From assembly GCF_000331995.1 (NCBI RefSeq), contig NC_020134.1, forward strand, positions 1,773,465 through 1,837,464: DNA of 64,000 nt, given 5' to 3'. Both the position numbers and the translations under genes were made by a program. This document shows, one piece after another, positions 1 to 9,542 of the stretch (within the stretch, counting starts at the first letter, position 1; each line of letters starts with the position of its first letter). Source of the stretch: Thermoclostridium stercorarium subsp. stercorarium DSM 8532 (GTDB lineage: Bacteria; Bacillota; Clostridia; DSM-8532). Under the pieces are notes generated by a model, which was not told the DNA's origin, searched no databases, and worked only from the letters and a program-made list of their open reading frames with translations.

Positions 1-1455
1 AGGCAACAGCTCATAGATGTCAAAAGCTCCGCCAAGAGGCCTGATGAGAAGTTTCCATATAAACACCGTCGAACCGCCCGCAACCATACCAGCTATCGCA
101 CCGCTTCTTGTCGTCCTTTTCCAGAAAAGCGAGAACAGCATAACAGGTCCGAATGTTGCACCGAAGCCCGCCCATGCAAAGGCGACAACATTGAATATCA
201 CGCTGTCTTCGTCAAGAGCAATGAGCATTCCGGCTACTGCTATTAACAAGAGCACTATTCTTGAAACAATCATAACTTCCCGGTCGGATGCTTTTTTTCT
301 GACAATACCCTGGTATATGTTTTTCGATACCGCAGAAGTAGCTATTAAAAGGTACGAATCCGACGAACTTATTGTTGCTGCAAGAATTCCAGACATAACA
401 ATTCCGGCAGCCAATGGCGGCAACAGATTCGAACTCATAAGCACAAATATGTTTTCCGCATCGCTTTGGGTGAGAAAAATGTTCGGATATAAAATCCTTC
501 CCACAAGTCCTATTGAAACCGCCGAAACAAGTGAAATAACACACCATGTGGTACCTATCACTCTTGACTTGTAAAGTTCATCCGGGTCGCGTATTGCCAT
601 AAATCTTAACAATACATGGGGCATTCCGAAATACCCCAGCCCCCATGACAATGTGGATATGACGGATAAGAAACCATATGAGCCTGCTTCCCCGAAAAGA
701 GGCTGTCCTGTCTCCGACAGCTTTTGCACACCGTTTTCCACCAAAGGTCTGGCTATGCCAAAGAACTCAAGAAAGCCGGGAATATTGCGAATATTGCTTA
801 TTATATTCGATACTCCTCCTGCCGTAACAGTACCGATACCAAGGACTGTAACAAGGGCAAAAATCATTACCACTGCCTGCATAAAATCCGAAGCGCTTTC
901 GGCAAGAAATCCGCCGATTATTACATAAGAAAGCACAAAAAGCGCTCCGATGACCATCATAAACTGATAACTTAACCCAAAAATCGTACTGAACAGCTTT
1001 CCGACGGTAACAAAACAGCTTGCTGCATAAACAGTGAAAAAAATCAGAATAAAAAGAGCCGAAACAGTCATTATTACCTTTTTCTTTTCCTTAAATCTGT
1101 TGCTTAAAAAGTCGGGTATTGTTATAGCGTCGCCGGAAATGGCGGAATAACTGCGAAGTCGTTTTGCCACCACCAGCCAGTTTATATATGTACCCAAAGC
1201 AAGTCCAATCGCAGTCCATATTGCATCGCTCAGCCCAACCCAGTAAGCAACGCCGGGAAGTCCCATTAAAAGCCAACCGCTCATGTCAGAAGCTTCCGCA
1301 CTCAGTGCAGTCATCCAAGGTCCTATGGTCCTTCCTCCCAGAAAAAAATGTTTACTGCTTTCATTTGCACGCCTGGCATAATATAACCCTATAAGTATAA
1401 CGAGGATCATATATGCAGACATTGCAATGAGCATTTGAAACCTGTCTCCGGTCAT
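1..1455 (-). CDS. putP: Sodium/proline-type symporter (SSS family), 3' end outside window
   Basis: Reading the minus strand from an ATG at 1455 gives 485 codons without a stop, running off the left edge. The N-terminus is typical of PutP: a first membrane helix, then a segment containing FFLGGRTIGPWMTALSAEAS and DMSGWLLMGLPG, followed by more hydrophobic helices. A strong AGGAGGA box (1463-1469) precedes the ATG. Family proteins are about 490-500 residues, so nearly the whole gene is present. The expected role is Na+-coupled uptake of proline or a related solute across the cytoplasmic membrane. Substrate assignment rests on family resemblance only; another SSS substrate is possible. Confidence 0.88.
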   Translation of the reverse strand, partial: MTGDRFQMLIAMSAYMILVILIGLYYARRANESSKHFFLGGRTIGPWMTALSAEASDMSGWLLMGLPGVAYWVGLSDAIWTAIGLALGTYINWLVVAKRLRSYSAISGDAITIPDFLSNRFKEKKKVIMTVSALFILIFFTVYAASCFVTVGKLFSTIFGLSYQFMMVIGALFVLSYVIIGGFLAESASDFMQAVVMIFALVTVLGIGTVTAGGVSNIISNIRNIPGFLEFFGIARPLVENGVQKLSETGQPLFGEAGSYGFLSVISTLSWGLGYFGMPHVLLRFMAIRDPDELYKSRVIGTTWCVISLVSAVSIGLVGRILYPNIFLTQSDAENIFVLMSSNLLPPLAAGIVMSGILAATISSSDSYLLIATSAVSKNIYQGIVRKKASDREVMIVSRIVLLLIAVAGMLIALDEDSVIFNVVAFAWAGFGATFGPVMLFSLFWKRTTRSGAIAGMVAGGSTVFIWKLLIRPLGGAFDIYELLP

Positions 1456-1570
1456 GAACCTTTCCTCCTCATAAATAATACTGTATAATTATACTAATAG
1501 GTTAATATAATTTCAACAACTTCTGCCAATCGGCGGAACATAATGAATAATTATACACATGAATTAAAAA

Positions 1571-2368
1571 TCATATATATTTCGCAATAACAACCCTGAT
1601 ACGTCCTTTTCCTGTTTTTCCGCCGACCTGCTGCAAAACTGCCTTTCCCATTCCCCTGACGGTAATAAAATCACCCTCATTTACCTGTTTGTCGGTTTTA
1701 TTGCATTCAAGATAATTTAAAAAAACCCTGCCTGCCTTTATCGCTTCCGCAGCTTTTTCACGGCTGACCGAAAAGGCCGATGAAACTACGCTGTCAAGCC
1801 TGAGCGAAGCCACCGTATCGTTAATAATTTTAAATTTTGCCTCAGGTATGCGAATTTCACTAAGCGGTATAACCGATATTTCAAGTTTGGTTTTACCTGC
1901 CGAACTGAAATTGCTTTCAAGGTAAGGCACTACTTCCTTCATCACAATAATGTCGCTGCTATTACCATTAACCAGAATATCGCCTATAACTTCCCTCTTT
2001 AACCCGGTACCCAGGATGGCGCCAAGAATATCCCTGTGAGTAACGGAATTTACTGATGAATATTTCGCACGAATACAAGAAAGAGGATTTATATCATCAT
2101 CGGTTATTTCTTCCGGTCGGATATAATCAGGCAGAAAAATCAGGACCGCCCTCTGCGCACCTTCATATCCTCCGTAAAAGACATGATCGGGATTTCCAAA
2201 ATCTTTTATAAGCTTTCCAGCAACAGCCCGCTGGTGCTCGTTTAAAAAACCAGTCATGGTAAGTATATTTTTTTGCCGTGTCTTTTCCATTTTATCAAGA
2301 ATCTGAGCCAGAACAAGTTTTACTTCCGGATCAGTTGTGTATTTGCCGGCTATTTCACTTTTGTTCAT
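1571..2368 (-). CDS. ylmH: YlmH-type S4-domain RNA-binding protein
   Basis: A 265-residue protein. The C-terminal third (about residues 190-255) is an S4 RNA-binding domain: 'VVSSAFSVSREKAAEAIKAG' followed by 'VFLNYLECNKTDKQVNEGDFITVRGMG' in two pieces. The N-terminal two thirds match the YlmH family of Firmicutes. The start is supported by GAGGGAG seven bases upstream. In Bacillus subtilis YlmH binds the ribosome and has been linked to ribosome-associated quality control; it is often encoded near divIVA, which is not the case here. The function in this organism is inferred from the family. Confidence 0.88.
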   Translation of the reverse strand: MNKSEIAGKYTTDPEVKLVLAQILDKMEKTRQKNILTMTGFLNEHQRAVAGKLIKDFGNPDHVFYGGYEGAQRAVLIFLPDYIRPEEITDDDINPLSCIRAKYSSVNSVTHRDILGAILGTGLKREVIGDILVNGNSSDIIVMKEVVPYLESNFSSAGKTKLEISVIPLSEIRIPEAKFKIINDTVASLRLDSVVSSAFSVSREKAAEAIKAGRVFLNYLECNKTDKQVNEGDFITVRGMGKAVLQQVGGKTGKGRIRVVIAKYI

Positions 2369-2456
2369 GTCAGCTCCCTCTCATTCGTATTCTTTGGGCT
2401 TAAAAATATATTTATCAAAGAGTTTAACATAATTATTCTTCCACCGGAAGTATATA

Positions 2457-2492
2457 AAAAAGCTTTTACCGGATTTCCGGTAAAAGCTTTTT
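2457..2492 (-). terminator. Rho-independent terminator after the glycerol-1-phosphate dehydrogenase gene
   Basis: A perfect 16-bp inverted repeat (2457-2472 and 2477-2492) with a 4-base loop. On the minus strand it ends in a run of T. It lies 15 bases beyond the stop of the gene at 2507-3877. Confidence 0.85.
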
Positions 2493-2506
2493 CATGTGTA
2501 ACTTTA

Positions 2507-3877
2507 TTACACATAAAACTTCTGTCCCATTTCTTCGGCCAAATCGCCAAGCACTCCCAGATCCCATGCCAGTTGCAGAACCGTATACCTGTTTCTTATT
2601 TCTTTTGCGTACACCAGGCCGTTAAGAACAGTCTCCCTGTCCACGCCGAGCTCCTTTAGCGTTACAGGCGCGCCAATCTTCCGCAAAATATCCCTTATTT
2701 CATTATATGACGGTACTTCAGCCAAAATCTCAACAATTTCATTCCATCTGTCAATAATCCTTTTTACCCTCTTCATCCTTTTGTCATATGAATTTATTCC
2801 TTCCCTCTCATTAAGATCTATAACCTCCGCCGCAGAAACACGGAACAGCCTTTTTACGTCTTCAAGCCATTTGTTTTTGTCAAATTCCGACGCTTTTTTC
2901 GTTACTTCACTGAAATCAGGATTTAATTCAGATATTTTTTCCCTTATGTAATTCACCGCAATGGTATTAAATCCTACTTTAATCCCGTGAGGCGGGGATT
3001 CCTTACCGTCAAACATATAAACCATTTCGATGAAATGAGAAAGGTGATGTTCCGAACCTGAAGCAGGCCTTGAATTTCCGGTGTAGCTCATGGCAATTCC
3101 GGTTAACAGCAAACACTCCATCAGATTCCGAATGGCACTGTCATCCCTTTTTTGAAGTCTGTCCGCCGTCTCCACACATTTTTTTACCGAATACATTACC
3201 ATATCTGAGACAAATTCGCAGTAATATTCATCATTTATGAGCCTTCCAAGTTTCCAGTCATTTATTGCCGAGTATTTTCCAATCACATCCCCAAATCCGG
3301 CCCTGATCATATCCATCGGCGCATTTTTCAAAATGTCAATATCGCCGATAATAGCTTTTGGCACCGTTGCCGATAATGTTGTCTTTAAACCGTTGATTGT
3401 CAGAGGAGCCGCAGTTGATGCATACCCGTCCATTGACGGAGCTGTGGCGACCATTATATACGGTATTTTCAGTTTGTAGCTCATGAATTTGCAAAGGTCG
3501 CTTATTACTCCCGAACCGACTGCGAGGATTACATCGGTGGTTTCAGGTAGATTTATTATAAACTCCCCCATGGCTTTCTCATCCGGTACAAGATTTCCTT
3601 CTCTGATATAAACAAGTTTGTAAAGTTCAAAATCTCCGTTCCTTAAAATTTTTTCAATGCCGGCACCTGCCACATTATAGGTATTTTCGTCCGCAACCAT
3701 AAATATTTTCTTGAAATTAAAAAAAATGAGTATCTCAGGAATTTTAGCAATGGCACCGTTTTCGATAACAACCTTTTCAATATCAACGGAGTGTTCCCTG
3801 CCGCAGTTGCACAAAAAACCTCTTCCCAAATAATCCTGAATTTTGTATTTGCTTATATTTTCCCTCGCAAGTATCAT
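2507..3877 (-). CDS. araM: sn-glycerol-1-phosphate dehydrogenase (AraM/EgsA family)
   Basis: The product has the NAD-binding dehydroquinate synthase/iron-dependent alcohol dehydrogenase fold: 'VILAVGSGVISDLCKF', 'YIMVATAPSMDGYASTAAPL', 'RAGFGDVIGKYSA', and metal-ligand histidines in 'SGSEHHLSHFIEM' and 'SPPHGIKVGF'. These match bacterial AraM, which reduces dihydroxyacetone phosphate to sn-glycerol-1-phosphate. The open frame extends upstream to 3961, but the ATG at 3877 starts the conserved region and has a GGGTGAT box, whereas the upstream 28 residues look untranslated. The resulting 456 residues are somewhat longer than B. subtilis AraM. A strong terminator follows. The enzyme makes the archaeal-type glycerol phosphate enantiomer, used in bacteria for minor ether lipids. 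Confidence 0.88.
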   Translation of the reverse strand: MILARENISKYKIQDYLGRGFLCNCGREHSVDIEKVVIENGAIAKIPEILIFFNFKKIFMVADENTYNVAGAGIEKILRNGDFELYKLVYIREGNLVPDEKAMGEFIINLPETTDVILAVGSGVISDLCKFMSYKLKIPYIMVATAPSMDGYASTAAPLTINGLKTTLSATVPKAIIGDIDILKNAPMDMIRAGFGDVIGKYSAINDWKLGRLINDEYYCEFVSDMVMYSVKKCVETADRLQKRDDSAIRNLMECLLLTGIAMSYTGNSRPASGSEHHLSHFIEMVYMFDGKESPPHGIKVGFNTIAVNYIREKISELNPDFSEVTKKASEFDKNKWLEDVKRLFRVSAAEVIDLNEREGINSYDKRMKRVKRIIDRWNEIVEILAEVPSYNEIRDILRKIGAPVTLKELGVDRETVLNGLVYAKEIRNRYTVLQLAWDLGVLGDLAEEMGQKFYV

Positions 3878-4269
3878 ATGAATCACCCATGTACAATTAT
3901 ACAGCATTTTATAAAGATATGAAATAATTTTATTTTGTATGAAATTTAATATAAATCGCAAACATTAAACACCGTGCAAATATAGAAAGCCAATCGTTTA
4001 GCAAAAAAGCCTAACATTTATTTTTATACAGCACTTTTTTGGCTGACCTATAACCGAACAGGTACTAATTAATCCCATCTTTCTGGTTTTTTGCTTTACT
4101 TACTTGCTATATCCACTTTTCAGTTTAAATCTCGTTAAAGTCTCAATCAGTGGCGTAAATTTCATGGAGGCTTACTTACAAAATAACCTCGATATAATTT
4201 CTGCTCTATTATGAAAAAACCCAAAACTTTTAAATCTGAGGATGTCATACTGTGGCTGCAAATAATAAA
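3878..4269. other. Gap without a recognisable gene
   Basis: About 390 AT-rich bases between the start of araM and the transposase scrap. It must hold the araM promoter, but I see no convincing -35/-10 pair, no structured RNA motif and no coding frame with a ribosome binding site. Confidence 0.4.
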
Positions 4270-4410
4270 ATGACACTTTTAGAACAACTTTGCAAGTATG
4301 TCCTTCCCCGGCTTTCCGAAACCGGTGGAAATGTTAAAGCTCTGGTGAAAATTATCCAGAAGGCTTATGTTCAAGGAGTATGTACCAGAAAACATAATTG
4401 TGAAATATGA
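4270..4410 (+). pseudogene. IS256/mutator-type transposase fragment
   Basis: A 46-codon frame reads MTLLEQLCKYVLPRLSETGG, then NVKALVKIIQKAYVQGVCTRKHNCEI. The segment 'IIQKAYVQGVCTRK' resembles the 'IIQEAYVQGVSTRK' motif near the N-terminus of mutator-family transposases. There is no ribosome binding site, the frame stops at once after the motif and no further transposase sequence follows, so this is a decayed scrap. Too short for certainty. Confidence 0.5.
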
Positions 4411-4513
4411 CAAATCATTTGTTTTTAAGGAAACTTAATGGTAAAATTTTATTTGTAACAAATTATCCAATAGTAGTGTCATGTCTGCATATCCGTTGGA
4501 ATTGGAGGGTAAT

Positions 4514-5395
4514 ATGAAACCTAAATTCACCAATTCTGCAAGATATAAATGTCTTGAATATCTTAAAAAACATTCGGTCGATTTATATCTCTGTTATTGC
4601 GGAATGGAAGAATGTGAACCGGGGCATTATTATGGTCCCGCTACTCGCTCTGAATACTTGATTCATTACATATTAAGCGGAAAAGGTATTTTTCAGGCAG
4701 ACGGAAAAACATATCACCTTGGAGAATATAATGCATTTGTAATATATCCTGATGAAATTACTTTCTACCAGGCAGATACGGAAGATCCATGGACTTATAT
4801 CTGGGTGGGGTTTGGAGGAGCTAAGGCCGAAACCTGCTTAAACTATGCTTCACTTAACAAGGAAAACCGGATTGGTGTATTTAAATGTAAAGAGGAATTG
4901 GTGAATTGTGTTAAAGGAATGCTAAATGCCAGCAAACTGACATATGCAAACGATCTCAAAAGGGAAGGCTTTTTATTCATGTTTCTTTCGGCATTGATTA
5001 ATGAAAATAATGCAAACGAACAGCATAATATCTATGACTATCCTTACCAGATCTATGTTGAACACGCCCTTGAGTTTATCGATCATAATTATGACAAAGA
5101 CATAAAAGTAAATGACATTGCAAATTATATCGGTATTGACAGAAGTTATTTTGCAAACATTTTTAAAAAAATAATGCATGTATCTCCTCAGCAGTATCTG
5201 ATAAATTATCGCTTGGAAAAAGCCCGTAATCTTCTAAAAAAATCAAACTTATCAATAAGTGAAATTTCAGAGCGGATAGGTTATTCCGATCCGCTTTATT
5301 TCTCTAAACTGTTTAAAAAGTACTATAATATAAGTCCAACCGAATACAGAACACAAATCGAAGAATTGGTCAGCGCAAGTAAAAAAGGCGAATGA
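4514..5395 (+). CDS. AraC-family transcriptional regulator
   Basis: The N-terminal half is a cupin-type AraC sensing domain ('YLIHYILSGKGIFQADGKTY', 'WTYIWVGFGG'). The C-terminal hundred residues carry the two helix-turn-helix motifs of AraC ('IANYIGIDRSYFANIFKKIM' and 'SISEISERIGYSDPLYFSKL', ending FKKYYNISPTEYR). The ATG at 4514 is chosen over one at 4481 because GGAGGG sits at 4504-4509. The gene converges with the alpha-galactosidase/ABC block and is the likely regulator of those genes, sensing a galactoside. The sugar is not readable from sequence. Confidence 0.88.
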   Translation: MKPKFTNSARYKCLEYLKKHSVDLYLCYCGMEECEPGHYYGPATRSEYLIHYILSGKGIFQADGKTYHLGEYNAFVIYPDEITFYQADTEDPWTYIWVGFGGAKAETCLNYASLNKENRIGVFKCKEELVNCVKGMLNASKLTYANDLKREGFLFMFLSALINENNANEQHNIYDYPYQIYVEHALEFIDHNYDKDIKVNDIANYIGIDRSYFANIFKKIMHVSPQQYLINYRLEKARNLLKKSNLSISEISERIGYSDPLYFSKLFKKYYNISPTEYRTQIEELVSASKKGE

Positions 5396-5443
5396 TATTT
5401 TATTCTTGCATAAGCTTAACAAATATGTATCATTCGCCTTTTT
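5382..5443. terminator. Bidirectional terminator between regulator and alpha-galactosidase
   Basis: A 16-bp perfect inverted repeat (5382-5397 and 5428-5443) around a 30-base loop, with A and T runs at its ends. It can end transcription of the plus-strand AraC gene, whose stop codon lies in the left arm, and that of the minus-strand alpha-galactosidase. Confidence 0.75.
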
Positions 5444-5455
5444 CCCATTCCGTAT

Positions 5456-7666
5456 TTAGATACTTTTCAAATAAAAGATAATGGACGAAAAGTCATTTCC
5501 GTTTGCACATAATTCTTCATCCTTTAATACAATACCGACATTCATAAGTTCATCACCGTAATAATACCTTTCATTGTCGTTGTCAATAATATATTTCTTA
5601 TCTCTGTCAAGCCCTACAAGTTTAAGCCTTTTCCAGCCTTTGTTAGCATAATTCAGAGTCTTGTAATACGCTGCAATAGCTTCTGATTTATCTTCTGATA
5701 CAACTATCCAGGACGTTTCATTTCCGTCAAACGGGCTTAATATACGGTAAAATGTTCCTTTAAGAAAAAGTTCTCTGTGGAATTTATAAAAAGTAATCTG
5801 TTTTTTTATCTTTTCTTTTTCTTCTTCTGTTAATAAAGTCAAATCAAGTTCATAACCAAACACTCCGAAATAAGCTACATTGGCTCTTGTTTCAATAGGC
5901 GTAATTCTTCCTACTTGCTGATTGGGAACTTCTGAAACATGAGCTCCCATAGTACTTATTGGATAGAGCAGAGAAGTACCATACTGAATCTTCAGTCTCT
6001 CAATTGCATCAGTATTATCGCTTGTCCATACTTGCGGAGCATAATACAGTATTCCGGGATCAAACCGTGCCCCACCGCTTGAGCATGCTTCAAAAAGTAT
6101 ATATGGAAACCTCTCTGTCAATCTTGAAAATAAATTATATACTCCCAGAATATACCGGTGAAAAACCGTTCCTTGGCTGCCGGCTTCCGCCCCCAAAGAA
6201 TAACACTCAGTTATATACCTGTTCATATCCCATTTTACATAGGATATTTTTGCACTGCTCAGAACTTTTTCCATTACGGAATAAATATAATCAACCACTT
6301 CTTTTCTCGAGAAATCCAAAACGTACTGGTTACGTGAAGCTGATGTCCTTCTTCCCGGGGTCGCAATTATCCAATCAGGGTGTTTTCTGTATAAGTTGCT
6401 GTCCTTATTTACTGATTCCGGCTCAAACCAAAGCCCGAATTTCATGCCCATTGATTCAATTTTGTCAGCCAGGCCTTCAATACCATCGGGAAGTTTTTTC
6501 CTGTTAACAATATTCCAATCTCCCAGCCCTGCTTTATCGTTGTCTCGGTTTCCAAACCATCCGTCATCAAGCACAAACAGTTCGATTCCAAGTTCCTTTG
6601 CTATTTCTGCCATTCTTAAAAGCTTTTCCTCAGTAAAATTTGCGCCAGTAGCTTCCCAACTGTTTATAAGAACCGGTCTGGGTTTGTCACGCCATTGTCT
6701 GCTTATAAGATGTTTGCTGAACAGCTTATGGAATGTCTGACTCATCTTATTGAGCCCCTCGTCTGAATAAACAATTATTGCTTCAGGTGTCTGAAAAAAT
6801 TCTCCTTTTTCCAACGGCCACTCAAAAGTATCCGGATGAATACCCAGCATAACTCTTGTCATGTTGTGGGTATCTACCTCAACCTGTTCAAGATGGTTGC
6901 CGCTGTATATTAAGCTGAAACCATATACTTCGCCGCTGTTTTCATCCGTATTTGGTCTTTTTAGGGCAATAAACGGATTATGTTCCGCACTGCTAATACC
7001 GCGCATACTGTAAACCCCCTGTATGCCCTGCTGAAGTTTTCTCGTTTTAATATGCCGTTCCCGTGACCATGCGCCGGAAAGCTGGATCATCTCAAAATCG
7101 CTGTCAATAAAATCAATGCTTGCGCTCATTGCCCTTTCCAGCACAATCGTTTCTTCTCCTTTGTTTATGAACCTTGCGCTTCTGGCTATCGCAGAATAAT
7201 TGTTGAATATTGTATAGCTCAAAACCAGTTCTGTTTTAATAAGTTCATCATACAGCGTTATTTCAAGGGTATCTGCATCGGCTGGTTCTTCCACATAAGT
7301 CGCCGGAAGGCCTTCTAAGCCATTCTTGCCTGCAAAAATTTCATGTTTTTTATATTCAAAACAGGATATTCTGCTCCCATTTTTCTGCTTTATCTCAAAA
7401 GCAGGGCTTCTAAAATCAGTAGTCCCATATGACGGATATTCTTGCATGGTATGCTGAAGTGAAAAAGCCGGATCATCTTCAAAAACATAAGCCGATAAGG
7501 GTCTGGCTTTTTTCTGGAATAAATGTGAAAATGACTTTCTGTCTTTTATAACTTTGCCGAAATAAAGGTTTCCAAGCTGTTTATTAGGCAATATTTTAAT
7601 TATATAGCTGATGCTTTTATTATAAAGATGAAATTCACCAGATTCTTCATGAAAAATAATTGGCAT
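5456..7666 (-). CDS. Alpha-galactosidase, GH36 family
   Basis: A protein of about 736 residues with the three-part layout of GH36: an N-terminal beta domain, a central barrel and a C-terminal domain. The nucleophile motif 'YVKWDMNRYI' and the acid/base region 'FEACSSGGARFDPGILYY' are intact. Other conserved blocks are 'NSWEATGANFTEEKLL' and 'FVLDDGWFGNRDND'. The ATG at 7666 is chosen because AGGGGG lies six bases before it; an upstream ATG at 7684 lacks spacing. No signal peptide is seen, so it probably acts in the cytoplasm on raffinose- or melibiose-type oligosaccharides brought in by the adjacent ABC transporter, whose genes lie directly upstream on the same strand. Confidence 0.93.
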   Translation of the reverse strand: MPIIFHEESGEFHLYNKSISYIIKILPNKQLGNLYFGKVIKDRKSFSHLFQKKARPLSAYVFEDDPAFSLQHTMQEYPSYGTTDFRSPAFEIKQKNGSRISCFEYKKHEIFAGKNGLEGLPATYVEEPADADTLEITLYDELIKTELVLSYTIFNNYSAIARSARFINKGEETIVLERAMSASIDFIDSDFEMIQLSGAWSRERHIKTRKLQQGIQGVYSMRGISSAEHNPFIALKRPNTDENSGEVYGFSLIYSGNHLEQVEVDTHNMTRVMLGIHPDTFEWPLEKGEFFQTPEAIIVYSDEGLNKMSQTFHKLFSKHLISRQWRDKPRPVLINSWEATGANFTEEKLLRMAEIAKELGIELFVLDDGWFGNRDNDKAGLGDWNIVNRKKLPDGIEGLADKIESMGMKFGLWFEPESVNKDSNLYRKHPDWIIATPGRRTSASRNQYVLDFSRKEVVDYIYSVMEKVLSSAKISYVKWDMNRYITECYSLGAEAGSQGTVFHRYILGVYNLFSRLTERFPYILFEACSSGGARFDPGILYYAPQVWTSDNTDAIERLKIQYGTSLLYPISTMGAHVSEVPNQQVGRITPIETRANVAYFGVFGYELDLTLLTEEEKEKIKKQITFYKFHRELFLKGTFYRILSPFDGNETSWIVVSEDKSEAIAAYYKTLNYANKGWKRLKLVGLDRDKKYIIDNDNERYYYGDELMNVGIVLKDEELCANGNDFSSIIFYLKSI

Positions 7667-7703
7667 TGTCATCCCCCTGTACAATTAATTTCCCTGATGA
7701 ACG

Positions 7704-8534
7704 TCACATAGTCAGTCCTGATGTGGTTACACTTTGCATGAATTGCCTCTGGAATATGAAATAAATAAGTATCATTGGCCAGATGGCAAGAACAGAAGCC
7801 GCCATCAGAATGTTATACTTAACGGAATATGCACTTTGAATTTTGGCCAAAGCAGATGCCAATGTCGCATAGTCCGGGCTGGAGTTTACTATAAGAGGCC
7901 ACATAAGGTCTTTAAACGCAAACAATGCAGTAAATATACTCAGCGCCACCATTCCTGACCTGACCAAAGGCAGCATTATTAAAACAAATGTCTGGCCTAT
8001 GTTGCACCCATCAATTCTTGCCGCCTGTTCCAACTCAACCGGAATACTTTTGAAAAACTGGCGCAGTAAAAAGGTCCCGAATGCACTTACCAGTCCGGGA
8101 AAAACCAATGCAAAAATCGTATTCCTTGCCCCAAGTTTATCTACCATAAGGTACTGGGGGATAATGAAAACCTGTGTAGGGATCATCATCTGAAACAGTA
8201 CAATTCCAAAACAGAAATCCCTCCCGGGAAAATTAAGCCTTGCAAATGCATATCCGGCCATCGAACTGAAAGCGACGGCACAGACCACACGCCAGAAGAT
8301 CATTGAAAAAGTATTATAATACAGTCTTAAGAAATTATTCTGCTTAATCACATCAAGATAGTTTTCGATTCTCCATTTAGTAGGGAAAAATACAAAAGGA
8401 TTCATTTGAGTGGCCTCAGTAACGGATTTAAACGATGTCAAGACCATCCAGACAAATGGCATAATCATAATAAATGATCCTATTATAAGAAATATATGTA
8501 TGATAACCCTGTAAACTTTGTTTCTGACTGTCAT
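7704..8534 (-). CDS. Carbohydrate ABC transporter permease (MalG type)
   Basis: 276 residues with six membrane segments and the binding-protein-dependent permease loop 'EQAARIDGCNIGQTFVLIMLPLVRSG' (the EAA motif, given in two halves). Opening 'MPFVWMVLTSFKS' and closing 'FQRQFMQSVTTSGLTM' are typical of CUT1-family MalG-like subunits. AGGGGG precedes the ATG. It starts 11 bases after the other permease ends, so the two are co-transcribed with the binding protein and the alpha-galactosidase. No ATPase gene is present in the block; a shared MsiK-type ATPase elsewhere is likely. Confidence 0.92.
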   Translation of the reverse strand: MTVRNKVYRVIIHIFLIIGSFIMIMPFVWMVLTSFKSVTEATQMNPFVFFPTKWRIENYLDVIKQNNFLRLYYNTFSMIFWRVVCAVAFSSMAGYAFARLNFPGRDFCFGIVLFQMMIPTQVFIIPQYLMVDKLGARNTIFALVFPGLVSAFGTFLLRQFFKSIPVELEQAARIDGCNIGQTFVLIMLPLVRSGMVALSIFTALFAFKDLMWPLIVNSSPDYATLASALAKIQSAYSVKYNILMAASVLAIWPMILIYFIFQRQFMQSVTTSGLTM

Positions 8535-8544
8535 TAAAATCCCC

Positions 8545-9447
8545 CTAGCCCATATAATTAACCCATCTTTTCTGCAGCTTAACTTGTATTACCGTAATAA
8601 CTGAAATTATCAGAAGCAACACCATCACAATGGCTGAACCATAACCCTTGTTCAAATACTTGAATGAATTATTGTAAAAGAGGTAAACCAAAGATACGGT
8701 ACTGTCATATGACGGTCTTGTCACATCAATCATCATGTAAACCACATCAAATACCTGCATGCATTGTATTACCGAAGTGGTAATAACAAAGAACAATGTC
8801 GGCGAAACCAGAGGTATTGTGATTTTAAAAAACTGAGTTATTGCGTTTGCACCATCTATGTTTGAAGCTTCATAATAAACTGTAGGAATATCCTGAAGTC
8901 CGGCAAGAATAAGTACCATATTATAACCCGTTGTACTCCATATACTGATAATTGCTATTGATATCAGGGCTACCTTGGGATCGTCTATCCAATTAACAGG
9001 GTTTAATCCTAATTGTTTCAAAACATAGTTAATAAGCCCGTAATGGTAATTATAAAGCCATCTCCAAACCATTGTAACTGCCGCAGGAGTTGCAATGACA
9101 GGCATGTAATAAATACTGCGGTATATGCCTCTTCCTTTTATATTTTTATTGAGCAACACCGCTATAACAGCAGCTAAAAAAACACTTACCGGAACAACAA
9201 ATAAAGTATACAGCAGAGTATTTCTCACTGCATACCATACCTGTGAGTCATTTATCAGTTTCTTGTAATTTTCTAATCCTATAAATATATTACCCCGACC
9301 GAAATCGCCGCTTTTAAAAAAACTTAAATAAAATGTCTGTATTGCCGGTATAATGTTAAGAATTATAAGTCCAATTACAGCCGGAGCTACCAGGAACCAA
9401 CCCCATAACCATTCATTTATCTTTGATTTGCTCTTTCCATCAATCAT
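8545..9447 (-). CDS. Carbohydrate ABC transporter permease (MalF type)
   Basis: About 300 residues with six membrane helices, opening with 'WLWGWFLVAPAVIGLIILNI' and carrying the permease EAA loop 'YYEASNIDGANAITQFFKIT'. This is the MalF-like partner of the next gene. The frame is open to a TTG at 9492, but that lies without a ribosome binding site; the ATG at 9447 follows GGGAAGGG and gives the usual N-terminus for the family. Expected to form the membrane channel for an oligosaccharide. Confidence 0.9.
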   Translation of the reverse strand: MIDGKSKSKINEWLWGWFLVAPAVIGLIILNIIPAIQTFYLSFFKSGDFGRGNIFIGLENYKKLINDSQVWYAVRNTLLYTLFVVPVSVFLAAVIAVLLNKNIKGRGIYRSIYYMPVIATPAAVTMVWRWLYNYHYGLINYVLKQLGLNPVNWIDDPKVALISIAIISIWSTTGYNMVLILAGLQDIPTVYYEASNIDGANAITQFFKITIPLVSPTLFFVITTSVIQCMQVFDVVYMMIDVTRPSYDSTVSLVYLFYNNSFKYLNKGYGSAIVMVLLLIISVITVIQVKLQKRWVNYMG

Positions 9448-9542
9448 TTTTTCAGCCCTTCCCGAAGCCATTTTGAATAACTGGTACGGCAACTTTGTTC
9501 AAGTTGCCGCACCAATGATATATAACTCCGTTTATTCAAAAC

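Noticed and set aside
2365-2550. Minus-strand frame of 61 codons between ylmH and araM
   Set aside because: It runs through the perfect terminator hairpin at 2457-2492 and overlaps the araM end; not a gene.
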